Positions 16,475 through 24,964 of a stretch of 64,000 nt of DNA are shown one piece after another. The DNA is taken from assembly GCA_963717955.1 (NCBI GenBank), contig CAVQXR010000002.1, positions 496,001 to 560,000 on the forward strand. Reading direction: 5' to 3'. A program made the translations under genes and the position numbers. Every line of letters starts with the position of its first letter. Position 1 is the stretch's first letter. Source of the stretch: CAVQXR01 sp963717955. Lineage in GTDB: Bacteria; Actinomycetota; Thermoleophilia; Gaiellales; Gaiellaceae. The notes under the pieces are model-generated. The model was not told where the DNA came from. It was given only the letters and a program-made list of their open reading frames with translations, and made no database searches.

Positions 16475-16854
16475 GGCACCTCCTGGTGTAACGGATGCCG
16501 CAAGCATCGCCTGCGGCCCGCAGCGACGCCACCGCGAAACCGCGGATCCTCGTGTAGGTGAATCCCCCGATTCGCCCGGCTTCTCCACTCTACGACGAAG
16601 TGAGCGATGCTTCCAGAAATGACCCGATGCCTGCGGTTTGCGAACGGCGCCCGGAGGCGGCTGCCGAGGTGTCCCGTTCACGCGCAAGGCTTGTCGCTTC
16701 GTCCGACGGGAGGCGGACTGCCGCCTCGGGCCCTGCCCTGAGGGCACAACCGAAGAGTCGGTGGTTTCCCGCAACGGGGAATCCCGGAGTTCACTGTTGA
16801 CACGGAACCCGCAAAGCGAGAGGCTTTGCGCAACGACGGGAGGAGGAACGTTCG
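16475..16854. other. 380-base divergent intergenic region between two Usp genes
   Basis: No gene is seen. Near its right end a 7-bp inverted repeat GCAAAGC / GCTTTGC (16811-16829) lies in the leader of the downstream Usp gene, and TTGACA occurs at 16796-16801 without a convincing -10. The rest is GC-rich with short direct repeats of GCGG and TTTGCG type. Confidence 0.5.
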
Positions 16855-17265
16855 ATGAAGACCATCCTTATCGCGTACGACGACACCGATCAGTCGAAGC
16901 GCGCGCTCGAGCGCGGGGCGGCCCTCGCGAAGGCGTTCGACGCCAAAGTCGTCGTGACCAGCGTTGCGCTGACGATGACGCCGGCCCCGCGGGGTGGCGG
17001 GATCGACCCCATCGAGTCGAAGGACGCGCATCGCGACGAGCTTGCCCGCGCAACGGAGGCGCTGGCCGCCCAGGGGATCAAGGCCGAGACGATCCTCGCC
17101 GTCGGCGATCCGGTCGACGCGATCGTCGAGGCGGCGAAGGAGTGCAACGCCGACCTGATCGTCGTCGGCACGCGCGAGCACGGCTTCATCGGGCGCATGT
17201 TCGGCCAGAGCGTGAGCGCCGGAGTTTCGCACGCCGCCGCGTGTGACGTCCTGATCGTCCACTAG
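16855..17265 (+). CDS. Universal stress protein (UspA family)
   Basis: A 136-residue Usp. It opens MKTILIAYDDTDQSKRALERGAALA and closes VVGTREHGFIGRMFGQSVSAGVSHAAACDVLIV, preserving the nucleotide loop apart from a TREHG variation. GGGAGGAGG is a few bases before the ATG. It stands alone between the divergent Usp gene and a terminator. Confidence 0.9.
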   Translation: MKTILIAYDDTDQSKRALERGAALAKAFDAKVVVTSVALTMTPAPRGGGIDPIESKDAHRDELARATEALAAQGIKAETILAVGDPVDAIVEAAKECNADLIVVGTREHGFIGRMFGQSVSAGVSHAAACDVLIVH

Positions 17266-17275
17266 CTAGCGAAGT

Positions 17276-17306
17276 CGGGGCGGGCCGTTCTCGGGCGGCC
17301 CACCCG
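17276..17306. terminator. Possible terminator hairpin after Usp
   Basis: GGGCCG / CGGCCC with an 8-base loop, flanked by GGGC and CACCC that can extend the stem. It lies between the convergent usp and folD-like genes. Confidence 0.4.
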
Positions 17307-17377
17307 AACACCGGCGCCGACCCGTCGGGCGGTGCCTCGGGCGGTGCCTGGCGCGGCATCGGAAGCACAGCGTCGGA

Positions 17378-18280
17378 TCAGCCGCGGCGCTGGAGTCCGG
17401 CCGCCCGGATCGTGTTGCGCAGCAACCAGACGTCGGTGACCGGTCCGACGCCGCCGGGCACGGGCGTGACCGCCTCGGCGCGCGCGGCGACGCTGTCGAG
17501 CTCGACGTCGCCGACGAGCCGCGTCTTCCCCGTCTCCGGGTCGTGCACGGGGTTGATGCCGACGTCGACGACGATCACGCCGTCCTTCACCATCTCGCCC
17601 GTCACGAGCTTCGGCCTGCCGGCCGCGACGACCAGGATGTCCGCCCGGCGCGTGTGCTCGAGCAGGCGGCCGGCGTCCGAGGTGAACTTGTGGCAGGAGG
17701 CCACCGTCGCGTTGCGGGCGAGCCCGAGCCAGAGGGCCGGCTTGCCCACGTTGTTCGAGCGGCCGACGAGCACGAGCTCTTTGCCGTTGTAGTAGGTGCT
17801 GGGGCGGTGACCGCGCTCCTCGACATAGCGGTCGAGGAGGTAGAAGGCGGACGCGGGGGTCGAGGGCGTGAACCGTGGCTGCCCGAGTGCGAGCAGTCCG
17901 GCGTTCTCGGGGTGGAGCGCCTCGATGTCCTTGAGCGGGTGCAGCATCCGGTAGACCGCTGCCTCGGTGACCTGACGTGGCAGCGGGCGCAGGATGAGGA
18001 TCCCGGAGATGCGCGGGTCGGCGTTCAGCTTGCCGACGAGCGCGAGCACGTCGGCCTCCTCGGCGTCCGCTCCGAGCGTTTCCGAGACGTACCGCAGGCC
18101 GAGCTCCTCCGCGTTTCGGCGCAGGCGCCGTTCGTACGCCTGCGCCGCGTAGTCCTCGCCGACGAGGACGGTGGCGAGCCCCGGCGCGATGCCCTCCCGC
18201 CGGACGGCGGCGAGCTCGAGCGCGGCCTTCTCCCGGAGTTCGGCCGCAACGATCGTGCCGTCGATCAGGCGCGCCGTCAT
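17378..18280 (-). CDS. folD: FolD-like methylene-THF dehydrogenase lacking cyclohydrolase residues
   Basis: A 300-residue homologue of the bifunctional 5,10-methylene-THF dehydrogenase/cyclohydrolase. The NADP-binding part is standard (VGRSNNVGKPALWLGL, ADILVVAAGRPKLV, TPVPGGVGPVTDVWLLRNT). The folate half is altered at all three cyclohydrolase positions: the catalytic lysine (E. coli Lys54) is Leu53 in AYERRL, the glutamine (Gln98) is Leu97 in GILILRPLP, and the aspartate (Asp121) is Glu120 in KDIEALHP. PCTP is PSTP. Family knowledge says the lysine is essential for the cyclohydrolase step, so this is probably dehydrogenase-only or has a changed reaction. It follows fhs in the sox/fhs run and completes the route from sarcosine methylene groups. 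Confidence 0.85.
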   Translation of the reverse strand: MTARLIDGTIVAAELREKAALELAAVRREGIAPGLATVLVGEDYAAQAYERRLRRNAEELGLRYVSETLGADAEEADVLALVGKLNADPRISGILILRPLPRQVTEAAVYRMLHPLKDIEALHPENAGLLALGQPRFTPSTPASAFYLLDRYVEERGHRPSTYYNGKELVLVGRSNNVGKPALWLGLARNATVASCHKFTSDAGRLLEHTRRADILVVAAGRPKLVTGEMVKDGVIVVDVGINPVHDPETGKTRLVGDVELDSVAARAEAVTPVPGGVGPVTDVWLLRNTIRAAGLQRRG

Positions 18281-18317
18281 CCGCCGGAGTCTACGAGGTC
18301 GGGAGCAGCGTCACCAG

Positions 18318-18368
18318 GCGGCTGACGGCCCGGCTCGGCCGGGCCGGACCCGCCCAGGAGCCGCCTCA
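18318..18368. repeat. REP-like element, copy 2 of the 36-bp repeat
   Basis: Positions 18318-18353 match 11689-11724 exactly, and similarity continues for about 15 more bases. The whole is closed by AGGCGGC at the left and GCCGCCT at the right, so it can form a long hairpin. It lies between folD-like and fhs and might act as a terminator or transcript stabiliser. Confidence 0.65.
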
Positions 18369-20031
18369 GAACAGGCCGGTCGTGCGGCCGGTCTCGTCGA
18401 TGTCCACGTTCTGCAGCGCGGGGGTGATGCCGAGGCCGGGCATCGTCTGCATGTCGCCGCACAGCGCGACGAGCCAGCCGGCACCGGTGTAGGAACGGAG
18501 ATCCCGAACTGGCAGCGTGAACCCGGTCGGGGCGTTGACGAGGTTGGGGTCGTGGGAGAGCGACAGATGCGTCTTCGCCATGCAGATCGGCACCGTGTCG
18601 AGGCCCTGCTCGGCAAAGGTCTGCAGCTTCTCTTGCGCCGCCGGTAGGAAGCTCACGCCGTCGGCCCCGTAGACGCGGGTCGCGATCTTCTCGATCTTCG
18701 TCGCGATCGGGTCGTCCATCGCGTAGATCGGGGAGTAGTCGTTCGGCTTCTCGGCGGCGGCCCAGACCGCCTCGGCGAGCGCCGTCGCGCCGTCCCCGCC
18801 CTTCTCGTAGGCCTCGTTCAGCTCTGCGGCGAACGCACCGGCCTCGAGCGCCAGCTTCCTCGTGAGCGCGCACTCCTCGTCGGTGTCCTCCGGTCGCCGG
18901 TTCACGGCGACGATCGGCTCCAGGCCGAACTCCTTCACAATCCGGATGTGCCGGGCGAGATTGGCCGAGCCGATCTCGACGGCGTCGAGCCCGCCGTCGG
19001 GTTCGCCGGCGTGGTGCTTCATCGCGCGCACCGTCGTGACGACGACGACCGCGCTCGGGCGCAGGCGGCCGATCGGGCAGACGATGTCGAGGAACTTCTC
19101 CATGCCCATGTCCGACCCGAATCCGGACTCCGTGATGACGATGTCACCGAGCTTCAGGCCGACCTTGTCGGCGACGAGCGAGTTGTTGCCGTGCGCGATG
19201 TTCGCGAACGGGCCGCAGTGCATGAAGCAGGCCTGGCCCTCGAGCGTCTGGATCAGGTTCGGCTTGAGCGTCTCCTTGAGGATCACCGTCATCGCGCCCG
19301 CGGCCTGCAGATCGTCGGCCGTGACCGGTTGGCCCTCGTGGGTGAACCCGACCGTGATGCGGCCGAGACGCTTACGGAGATCCTGGAGATCGGCCGACAC
19401 GGCGACGATCGCCATCACCTCGGAGGCCGCGGTGATGTCGAAGCCGGTCTCGCGCGGGTAGCCGTTCGCGCGGCCGCCGAGGCCGACGACGACTTGCCGG
19501 AGCGCCCGGTCGTTCATGTCGACGCAGCGTCGCCACCCGATCGTGAGCGGGTCGATGCCAAGCCTGTTGCCGTGGAGGAGGTGCGCCTCGAGAGCGGCGG
19601 CGAGGAGGTTGTTCGCAGCCGAGATGGCGTGGATGTCGCCGGTGAAGTGGAGGTTCAGGTCCTCCATCGGGACGACCTGCGCGTAGCCGCCGCCGGCGGC
19701 GCCGCCCTTGATCCCGAACACGGGCCCGAGGGACGGCTCGCGTAGCGCCAGGACGGGGTTCTTCCCGATCTTGCCGAGCCCCTGCGTGAGCGAGACGGAC
19801 GTGGTCGTCTTTCCCTCGCCGGCCTTCGTCGGCGTGATCGCCGTGACGCAGACCAGCGGAGCGTCCGGCCTGTCCTTCAGGCGCTCGACGACCGAGAGGT
19901 CGATCTTCGCCTTGTACCGCCCGTAGAGGTCGTGCTCCTCCGGCTCGGATCCCGTACCTCTCCGCGATCGCGGTGATCGGGATCAGCTCGTGCGCCTGGG
20001 CGATGTCGAGATTCGAGGGAACCTTGGTCAT
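18366..20031 (-). pseudogene. fhs: Formate-tetrahydrofolate ligase, single-base frameshift near the N-terminus
   Basis: The enzyme converts formate, ATP and THF to 10-formyl-THF, or runs in reverse to release formate. The N-terminus reads MTKVPSNLDIAQAHELIPITAIAERYGI; near 19947 one surplus base must be skipped to reach EPEEHDLYGRYKAKIDLSV, the P-loop TPTKAGEGKTTTSVSLTQ, and then GIKGGAAGGGYAQVVPMED to the end. With the skip the protein is about 554 residues, the normal family length, and every later motif is intact. An assembly indel is therefore likely. An internal start at MFGIKGG would lack the ATP site and should not be accepted. It follows soxB after a 62-base gap. Confidence 0.87.
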
Positions 20032-20093
20032 GTGCGATCTGCTCTCCTGTGCCCTCCGCGGGCTGTCGGGGCCGGGCCTCTCCGCGACGGCCG

Positions 20094-21299
20094 TCAGTGG
20101 GTCACCGAGGCCGCGGCCGCCTCGGAGACGAGCGTGTCCGTGTAGAAGCGCTCGAGCTTGAAGGGCTCGATCAGCTGCGGCGTCTTCTTGGTCGCGACGA
20201 GCTCCGCAAGCGTCGTGCCGACGATCGGGGACGCCTTGAAGCCGTAGGTGCCCCAGCCGCAGTCGACGACGAAACCCTCGACCTCGGTCACGCCCATCAC
20301 CGGGCTGAAGTCCGGGGTCATGTCGCAGAGCCCCGTCCACTGCCGGAGGATCCTCGTTCCGGCGAGCTGCGGGAACAGCTCGAGCATGTGCTTCGCCAGC
20401 TCCTCGACGAACGGGAACGTGCTCGTGGACGAGAACGTCGGATAGGGCTCGACACCGGAGCCCATGACGAACTCGCCCCGGTCGCTCTGGGAGATGTAGA
20501 TGTGGAGCTGCCCGGAGACGATGATCACGTCGAGGAAGGGCTTGACCGGCTCGGTCACGCAGGCCTGGAGGATCGTCGTCCAGATCGGGAGCTGCACTCC
20601 CGCCATGGCAGCGATCTGCGTCGACCAGCCGGCCGTGCAGGCGACCACGGTGTCGGTCGCGATCGGCCCGTGGTTCGTCTGGACACCGGTCACGCGCCCG
20701 TCGGCGACGTCGATCCCGGTCACCTCGACGCCCTGGTGGATCTCGGCGCCGCCGCGGTCAGCGGCCCGCGCGTAGCCCCACACGACCGCGTCGTGGCGAA
20801 CGATCCCGCCGGGCGGGTGGTACAGCGCACCGTAGATCGGGAACCCTCCGTCGAGGTGGATCTGCGGGCAGATCTCCTTGACCTCGTCACGGCCGATCAC
20901 GCGGCTGTCGATGCCGAGCAGCTGGTTCACCTCGGCACGCTCGGCCGAGACGATCATGCCCCGATCCGAGTGAGCGAGCGTCAGGTGGCCGTGCTGCGAG
21001 AACATGAGGTTGTAGTTGAGATCCTGTGCCAGCTCCTCGTAGAGGCGGACGCTGTCACGGTAGAACTCGGCACCTTCCGGGGTGCGGTAGTTCGAGCGGA
21101 TGATCGTCGTGTTGCGCCCCGAGCCGCCGGCGCCGAGGTAGCTCTTCTCGAGGATCGCGATGTCTCGGACGCCGTGGTTCTTCGTCAGGTAGTAGGCGGT
21201 CGCGAGGCCGTGCGCGCCGCCGCCGACGATGACGACCTCGTAGCGCTTCCTCAGGTCGGTGCGCCGCCACATCCGCCGAGGGAAGAGGATGTCCTTCAC
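20094..21299 (-). CDS. soxB: Sarcosine oxidase, beta subunit
   Basis: A 401-residue FAD/FMN subunit of heterotetrameric sarcosine oxidase, which converts sarcosine, O2 and THF to glycine, H2O2 and methylene-THF. The FAD motif YEVVIVGGGAHGLATAYYLTKNHG starts near residue 20, LGAGGSGRNTTIIRSNYRTPE follows, and the C-terminal GLCDMTPDFSPVMG and CGWGTYGFKASPIVG are diagnostic for SoxB. The start is GTG at 21299, overlapping the soxG stop by 4 bases. Unlike its partner soxA it is intact. Here the gene order is D-A-G-B instead of the common B-D-A-G. Confidence 0.9.
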   Translation of the reverse strand: MKDILFPRRMWRRTDLRKRYEVVIVGGGAHGLATAYYLTKNHGVRDIAILEKSYLGAGGSGRNTTIIRSNYRTPEGAEFYRDSVRLYEELAQDLNYNLMFSQHGHLTLAHSDRGMIVSAERAEVNQLLGIDSRVIGRDEVKEICPQIHLDGGFPIYGALYHPPGGIVRHDAVVWGYARAADRGGAEIHQGVEVTGIDVADGRVTGVQTNHGPIATDTVVACTAGWSTQIAAMAGVQLPIWTTILQACVTEPVKPFLDVIIVSGQLHIYISQSDRGEFVMGSGVEPYPTFSSTSTFPFVEELAKHMLELFPQLAGTRILRQWTGLCDMTPDFSPVMGVTEVEGFVVDCGWGTYGFKASPIVGTTLAELVATKKTPQLIEPFKLERFYTDTLVSEAAAASVTH

Positions 21300-21916
21300 G
21301 TCCCGGCCCTCGTGATCGCGCCGACGCCGACCGGGCCGCCGCCGAACGGCTCCGCCGCGTCGGCGGCGATCTCCCAGAGCGAATGCCCGTACTCCTGCGG
21401 AAACACGATCCAGTAGCCGCCGTCGCGCTCGATGATATGGGCGCTGACCTGCGCGACCGGTCCGCTGGCCGGAAACTCGTGGAGGTGTGTCAGCCGGCGC
21501 AGCACGGCCGTCGCGTCGGGCCCGACGAGCGCGAGGATGTTCCAGGCGCCCGTCTGGTCGAGGACGAGCTTGAACCTCCGGGCCAGCGTCGAGCGCAGCA
21601 GGAATGCGTCCCGGGCACGGCACAGCACGACCGCGAGATCCGGCCGGCACGGGTACCACGCGATCACGTCCCGGCTCTCGTCGGCAGGCCCTTCGCCGCG
21701 CACCTCGAGCTTGCCCAGGTGCGAGAGGTCGACGAGGCCGACCCTCGCGAGGCGATCGGCCTCGCCTGGGAAGCTCACGGGCACGAGCCAGCCGTCACGC
21801 TCGGCGAACGCGGCACCGTGCTCGTGCTGATGGCGTTCCATCGACGACCGGAGCACGGGCGAGAATCCGTCGCCTGCCTTCGCCCGATCGGGGCTGAGGA
21901 AGTCGAGCGTGGTCAT
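21296..21916 (-). CDS. soxG: Sarcosine oxidase, gamma subunit
   Basis: A 206-residue folate-domain-like subunit. VGLVDLSHLGKLEVRGEGPAD and VLDQTGAWNILALVGPDATAVLRRLTHL match the SoxG core, and IFPQEYGHSLWEIAADA closes it. The family is small (180-210 residues) and variable; neighbours on both sides are sox genes, which settles the call. It overlaps soxA by four bases (ATGA type) and soxB by four bases. Confidence 0.85.
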   Translation of the reverse strand: MTTLDFLSPDRAKAGDGFSPVLRSSMERHQHEHGAAFAERDGWLVPVSFPGEADRLARVGLVDLSHLGKLEVRGEGPADESRDVIAWYPCRPDLAVVLCRARDAFLLRSTLARRFKLVLDQTGAWNILALVGPDATAVLRRLTHLHEFPASGPVAQVSAHIIERDGGYWIVFPQEYGHSLWEIAADAAEPFGGGPVGVGAITRAGT

Positions 21917-24573
21917 GATCGGAGGCGCGCTCCTTGCGGATCGAAGAACGGCTCCGTCCTGACGACGGCCTGCTCGATCGCGCTCCCGATCTTGACGTCG
22001 AACATCTTGCCGTCCTCGGCGAGCCCGATCGGCACGACCGCCATCCCGATCACTTTCTCGAGCTCCCGGCTGAACCGCACGCTCGTCACCCTGCCTGCGG
22101 ACCTGCCGCCGACGACGACCTGCGCGCCCTCGACCGGGATCCGGCCGTCAGGCTTCTCGAAGCCCACGAGCATCCACCTGAGGCCGCGCTCCTGCACGTG
22201 CTCGATCGCCCACTTGCCGACGAAGTCGTCCTTGTCGAGCTTGACGATCCACGACATTGCGGCCTCGAGGGGGTTCGACTCGCCGTCGGTGTCCTGTCCG
22301 ACGAGGATGTGCATCTTCTCGAGACGGAGGATCCGCTGCGGCTCGAGCCCGAACGGTGCCGCATCCCATTCCTTCCCGGCCTCGAAGAGCGTGTCCCAGA
22401 GATGCTCGCCGTGCGGGCTCGGGAAGTGGATCTCGTACCCGAGCTCGCCGACGAACCCGATCCGCAGGATGAGCGCCGGGACGCCCGCGATGTGCGCATG
22501 CTTCGCGTCGAGGTAGCCGAACGCCTCGTTGCTCACGTCGATGTGGCAGACCTTCTCCATCAGCAGCCGTGCGTTCGGGCCGGCGACGTTGACGGCCGCC
22601 ACCGCGCCGGTGACGTTCGCGAGCTCCACGTCCATGTGCCAGATCGCGTTCCACCACTCGAACCACTGGAAGACGCCGTCGGCGCCGGTGGACGTGGTCG
22701 TGACGTAGTACTCGTCGTCGCCGAGGCGGGCGATCGTGCCGTCGTCGAAGATCCGGCCTCCGTCGCTCGTAAGGATTCCGTACCGGATCCGTCCGACCTT
22801 CAGGTCGGAGAAGCGGTTCGGGTAGAGGCGGTCGAGGAATGCACCGGCGTCGGGCCCCTTGACGAGGATCTTGCCGAGCGTGGAGACGTCGATGATCCCG
22901 ATCGACTCGTGGACCTTGTGCGCCTCGGCCTGGGTGTCGTCGCCGTAGGAGTGGGGCCTGCGCCAGGCGCCGGTCCAGAAGACCCGCGCCCCCATGTCCT
23001 TGTGACGGTGGTGCATGGACGTACGCTTGGCCACCTCGTGCGGACGCCCGGCGAGCAGGCCCATGGAGACGGGCGCCCACGGCGGCCGGGACGTCGTCGT
23101 GCCGATCTCCTCCTCGCTCGCCCGCGTCTCCTTCGCGTACACGCGGATCGAGTTCAGGTGGCAGAGCTTCCCCTGGCACGGCCCCATCGTCACGGTCGTG
23201 TATCGCTTCGCGAGGTGGATCGAGTCGAAGCCCTCGTCGATCGCGTACTTCAGGTCCTTGACGGTCTGATCCTCGCAGTAGCACACGAAGCACTTCTTGC
23301 CCTCGCCGAGCACGGGCGCCGGCGAGGCCACGTCGCGAACGTCGCCCGCGGCGCCCCCGACGACCGAGACGTTGTCGGGAAGCCCGGTCGGGACGAAGAT
23401 CCCGCGTCCGGCGTCGAAGCCGACGGTGGCGCCTGCCTGGGCGATCAGCTGGTAGGCGGGCTGCGGGCTCCCGGCCATCACCACGAGGTCACAGGAAGCG
23501 GTCTTGCCGTCGACCGTGATCTTCTGGACCCGGCCCTGCCCTGCCCTTGGCGGCGATCGACGTGCGGCCGGCGCTCGCGGAAGTCGACGACGCCGGCGAT
23601 CGCGACGCCTGCGCGGCGAAGGTCGTCTGCGGCCTCGAGGCCGCGGTCGTCGACGGTCAGGACGACGGCGCGCTCGCCCGGCTTCAGCGACCAGAAGTTG
23701 ACGAGCCGGCGAACGGCCGTCGGGAACATCACGCCGACGAGGTCGTTCCCGGGGAAGACGAGCGGCTGTTCGACCACGCCCGCAGCACCGACGACGTGCC
23801 CGGCGCGGAACCGGATCAGCACGTCGCCGTGCTCCACCGGGACGAGGCCACCCTCGTAGACGCCGATCGCGGTCGCCGGGCAGAAGATCTCGACGCCGGC
23901 GGCGGCGGCACGCTCGGCGAGCGCGACGCGCCCGGGGCGCGGTTGCCGGATCGAGCAGGAGGCCACCGCCCGGAGCGGGGCCCTCGTCGACGACGGCGAC
24001 GTGCTTTCCCTGCCCGGCCGCGGCGATCGCCGCCTCGAGGCCCGATCTGCCGCCGCCGATGACGAGGACGTCGACGTGTCGATGCTCGACGTCGTGGCGC
24101 GTCGTGCGCCCGGCGTCCGGATCGAGCTTGCCGAGGCCTGCCGCGCCCCGCAGGAACTTCTCGTAGTAGCGGCCAGCAGCCGCTTCGGCCTGATGAACGT
24201 CTTGTAGTAGAAGCCGGGCGGCGTGAACGGGCCGCCGAGCTTGTCCGTCACCGCCATGAGGTCGCGGTCGAGCGAGCCGACGGATGTTCTGGCTCGTCAC
24301 GACCATCCCGTCCACGGCGGGCGTCGTGCAGACGCGCACGTTCGGGATGCCGTCGACCGTCATCAGGCAGTTGGGGCAGTGGCCCGTGCAGCAGAGAAGG
24401 CCGCGCGGGCGGTGATACTTGAAGCTGCGGGTGAACGTCCGCCGGCCCGCGGCGTACAGCGCGGAGCCGATCGTGTCGCCGCGGAACCCCCGGACCGGCT
24501 GCGCCTCGAAGCTGAAGAGGACCGACGACTCGCGGTCGATCTGCTCGTGTGGCTGGGCCGGAAGCCGCGTCAC
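21913..24573 (-). pseudogene. soxA: Sarcosine oxidase, alpha subunit, with several frameshifts
   Basis: SoxA carries NAD+ and folate sites. The first part (TRLPAQPHEQIDR, a 2Fe-2S-like GLLCCTGHCPNCLMTVDG) and the last 550 residues (KCFVCYCEDQTVKDLKYAIDEGFD through the GcvT-like C-terminal domain MGARVFWTGAWRRP to the end) read in one frame. Between ~24280 and ~23530 the coding sense swaps frames at least four times: near 24280 (to reach MAVTDKLGGPFTPPGFYYKTFIRPKR), near 24172 (back, RYYEKFLRGAAGLG), near 23935 (to ALAERAAAAGVEIFCP) and near 23530 (back, RVQKITVDGK). All are one-base changes that restore normal family sequence. Low-quality assembly is likelier than decay. Start is GTG 24573, overlapping soxD. 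Confidence 0.85.
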
Positions 24574-24827
24574 GAGGCCTGCGGGATCTCGGTGCTGACG
24601 ACCCGTCCGTCGCGCGTATCGCGCTCGGCCACGAACCACAGCCCGCAGCCGTGGCGGTGACACCACCATTCACGGTGCACGCCCGCCGACGTTGTCGCGG
24701 AAGTAGAGGTAGGTGTTGAGCTCCCGCGGGTCGGGGAGTCCGTCGGGCGACGCGTGATCTCGCCGGTGCACCGGAACTCCTCGACTTCGCGAGGGCCACA
24801 GTTCGGGCAGGGCAGGAGGAACGTCAC
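24570..24827 (-). pseudogene. soxD: Sarcosine oxidase, delta subunit, with two compensating frameshifts
   Basis: SoxD is the small zinc subunit. The ends are canonical: TFLLPCPNCGPREVEEFRCTGE at the start and REWWCHRHGCGLWFVAERDT near the end, with the CPNCG and CHRHGC metal ligands. The middle, as read, is low-complexity Ser/Thr (STPTSTSATTS); the neighbouring frame there gives DPRELNTYLYFRDNV, the expected family sequence. So one base is missing near a CCCC run and one is extra about 50 bases later. The overall frame is kept, so a protein of normal length would still be made, but with a wrong centre. GTG start at 24827. Confidence 0.8.
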
Positions 24828-24853
24828 GGGGCCACTATCTCCACTAGTGAAAC

Positions 24854-24862
24854 GGTATTGCC
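24854..24862. promoter_or_regulatory. Candidate regulator half-site upstream of soxD
   Basis: GGTATTGCC here is the exact reverse complement of GGCAATACC at 10340-10348, part of the proposed IclR operator. It lies 27 bases upstream of the soxD start in an AT-rich patch. A loose 5-bp inverted repeat CGGTA / TACCG surrounds it. Confidence 0.4.
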
Positions 24863-24911
24863 ATTTCTACCGCACGGGGGGGATCGCTGCAAACCGAACC
24901 CTCCGGACCGT

Positions 24912-24946
24912 GACGCGGAGGTCGGCAGCGGGCCGACCTCCGCGTC
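24912..24946. terminator. Strong hairpin downstream of the FAD oxidase gene
   Basis: A perfect 14-bp stem GACGCGGAGGTCGG / CCGACCTCCGCGTC with a 7-base loop, 19 bases past the FAD oxidase stop codon and ahead of the sox operon. It should separate the two transcripts. Confidence 0.75.
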
Positions 24947-24964
24947 GACGTTCTCCAGGCGTGT

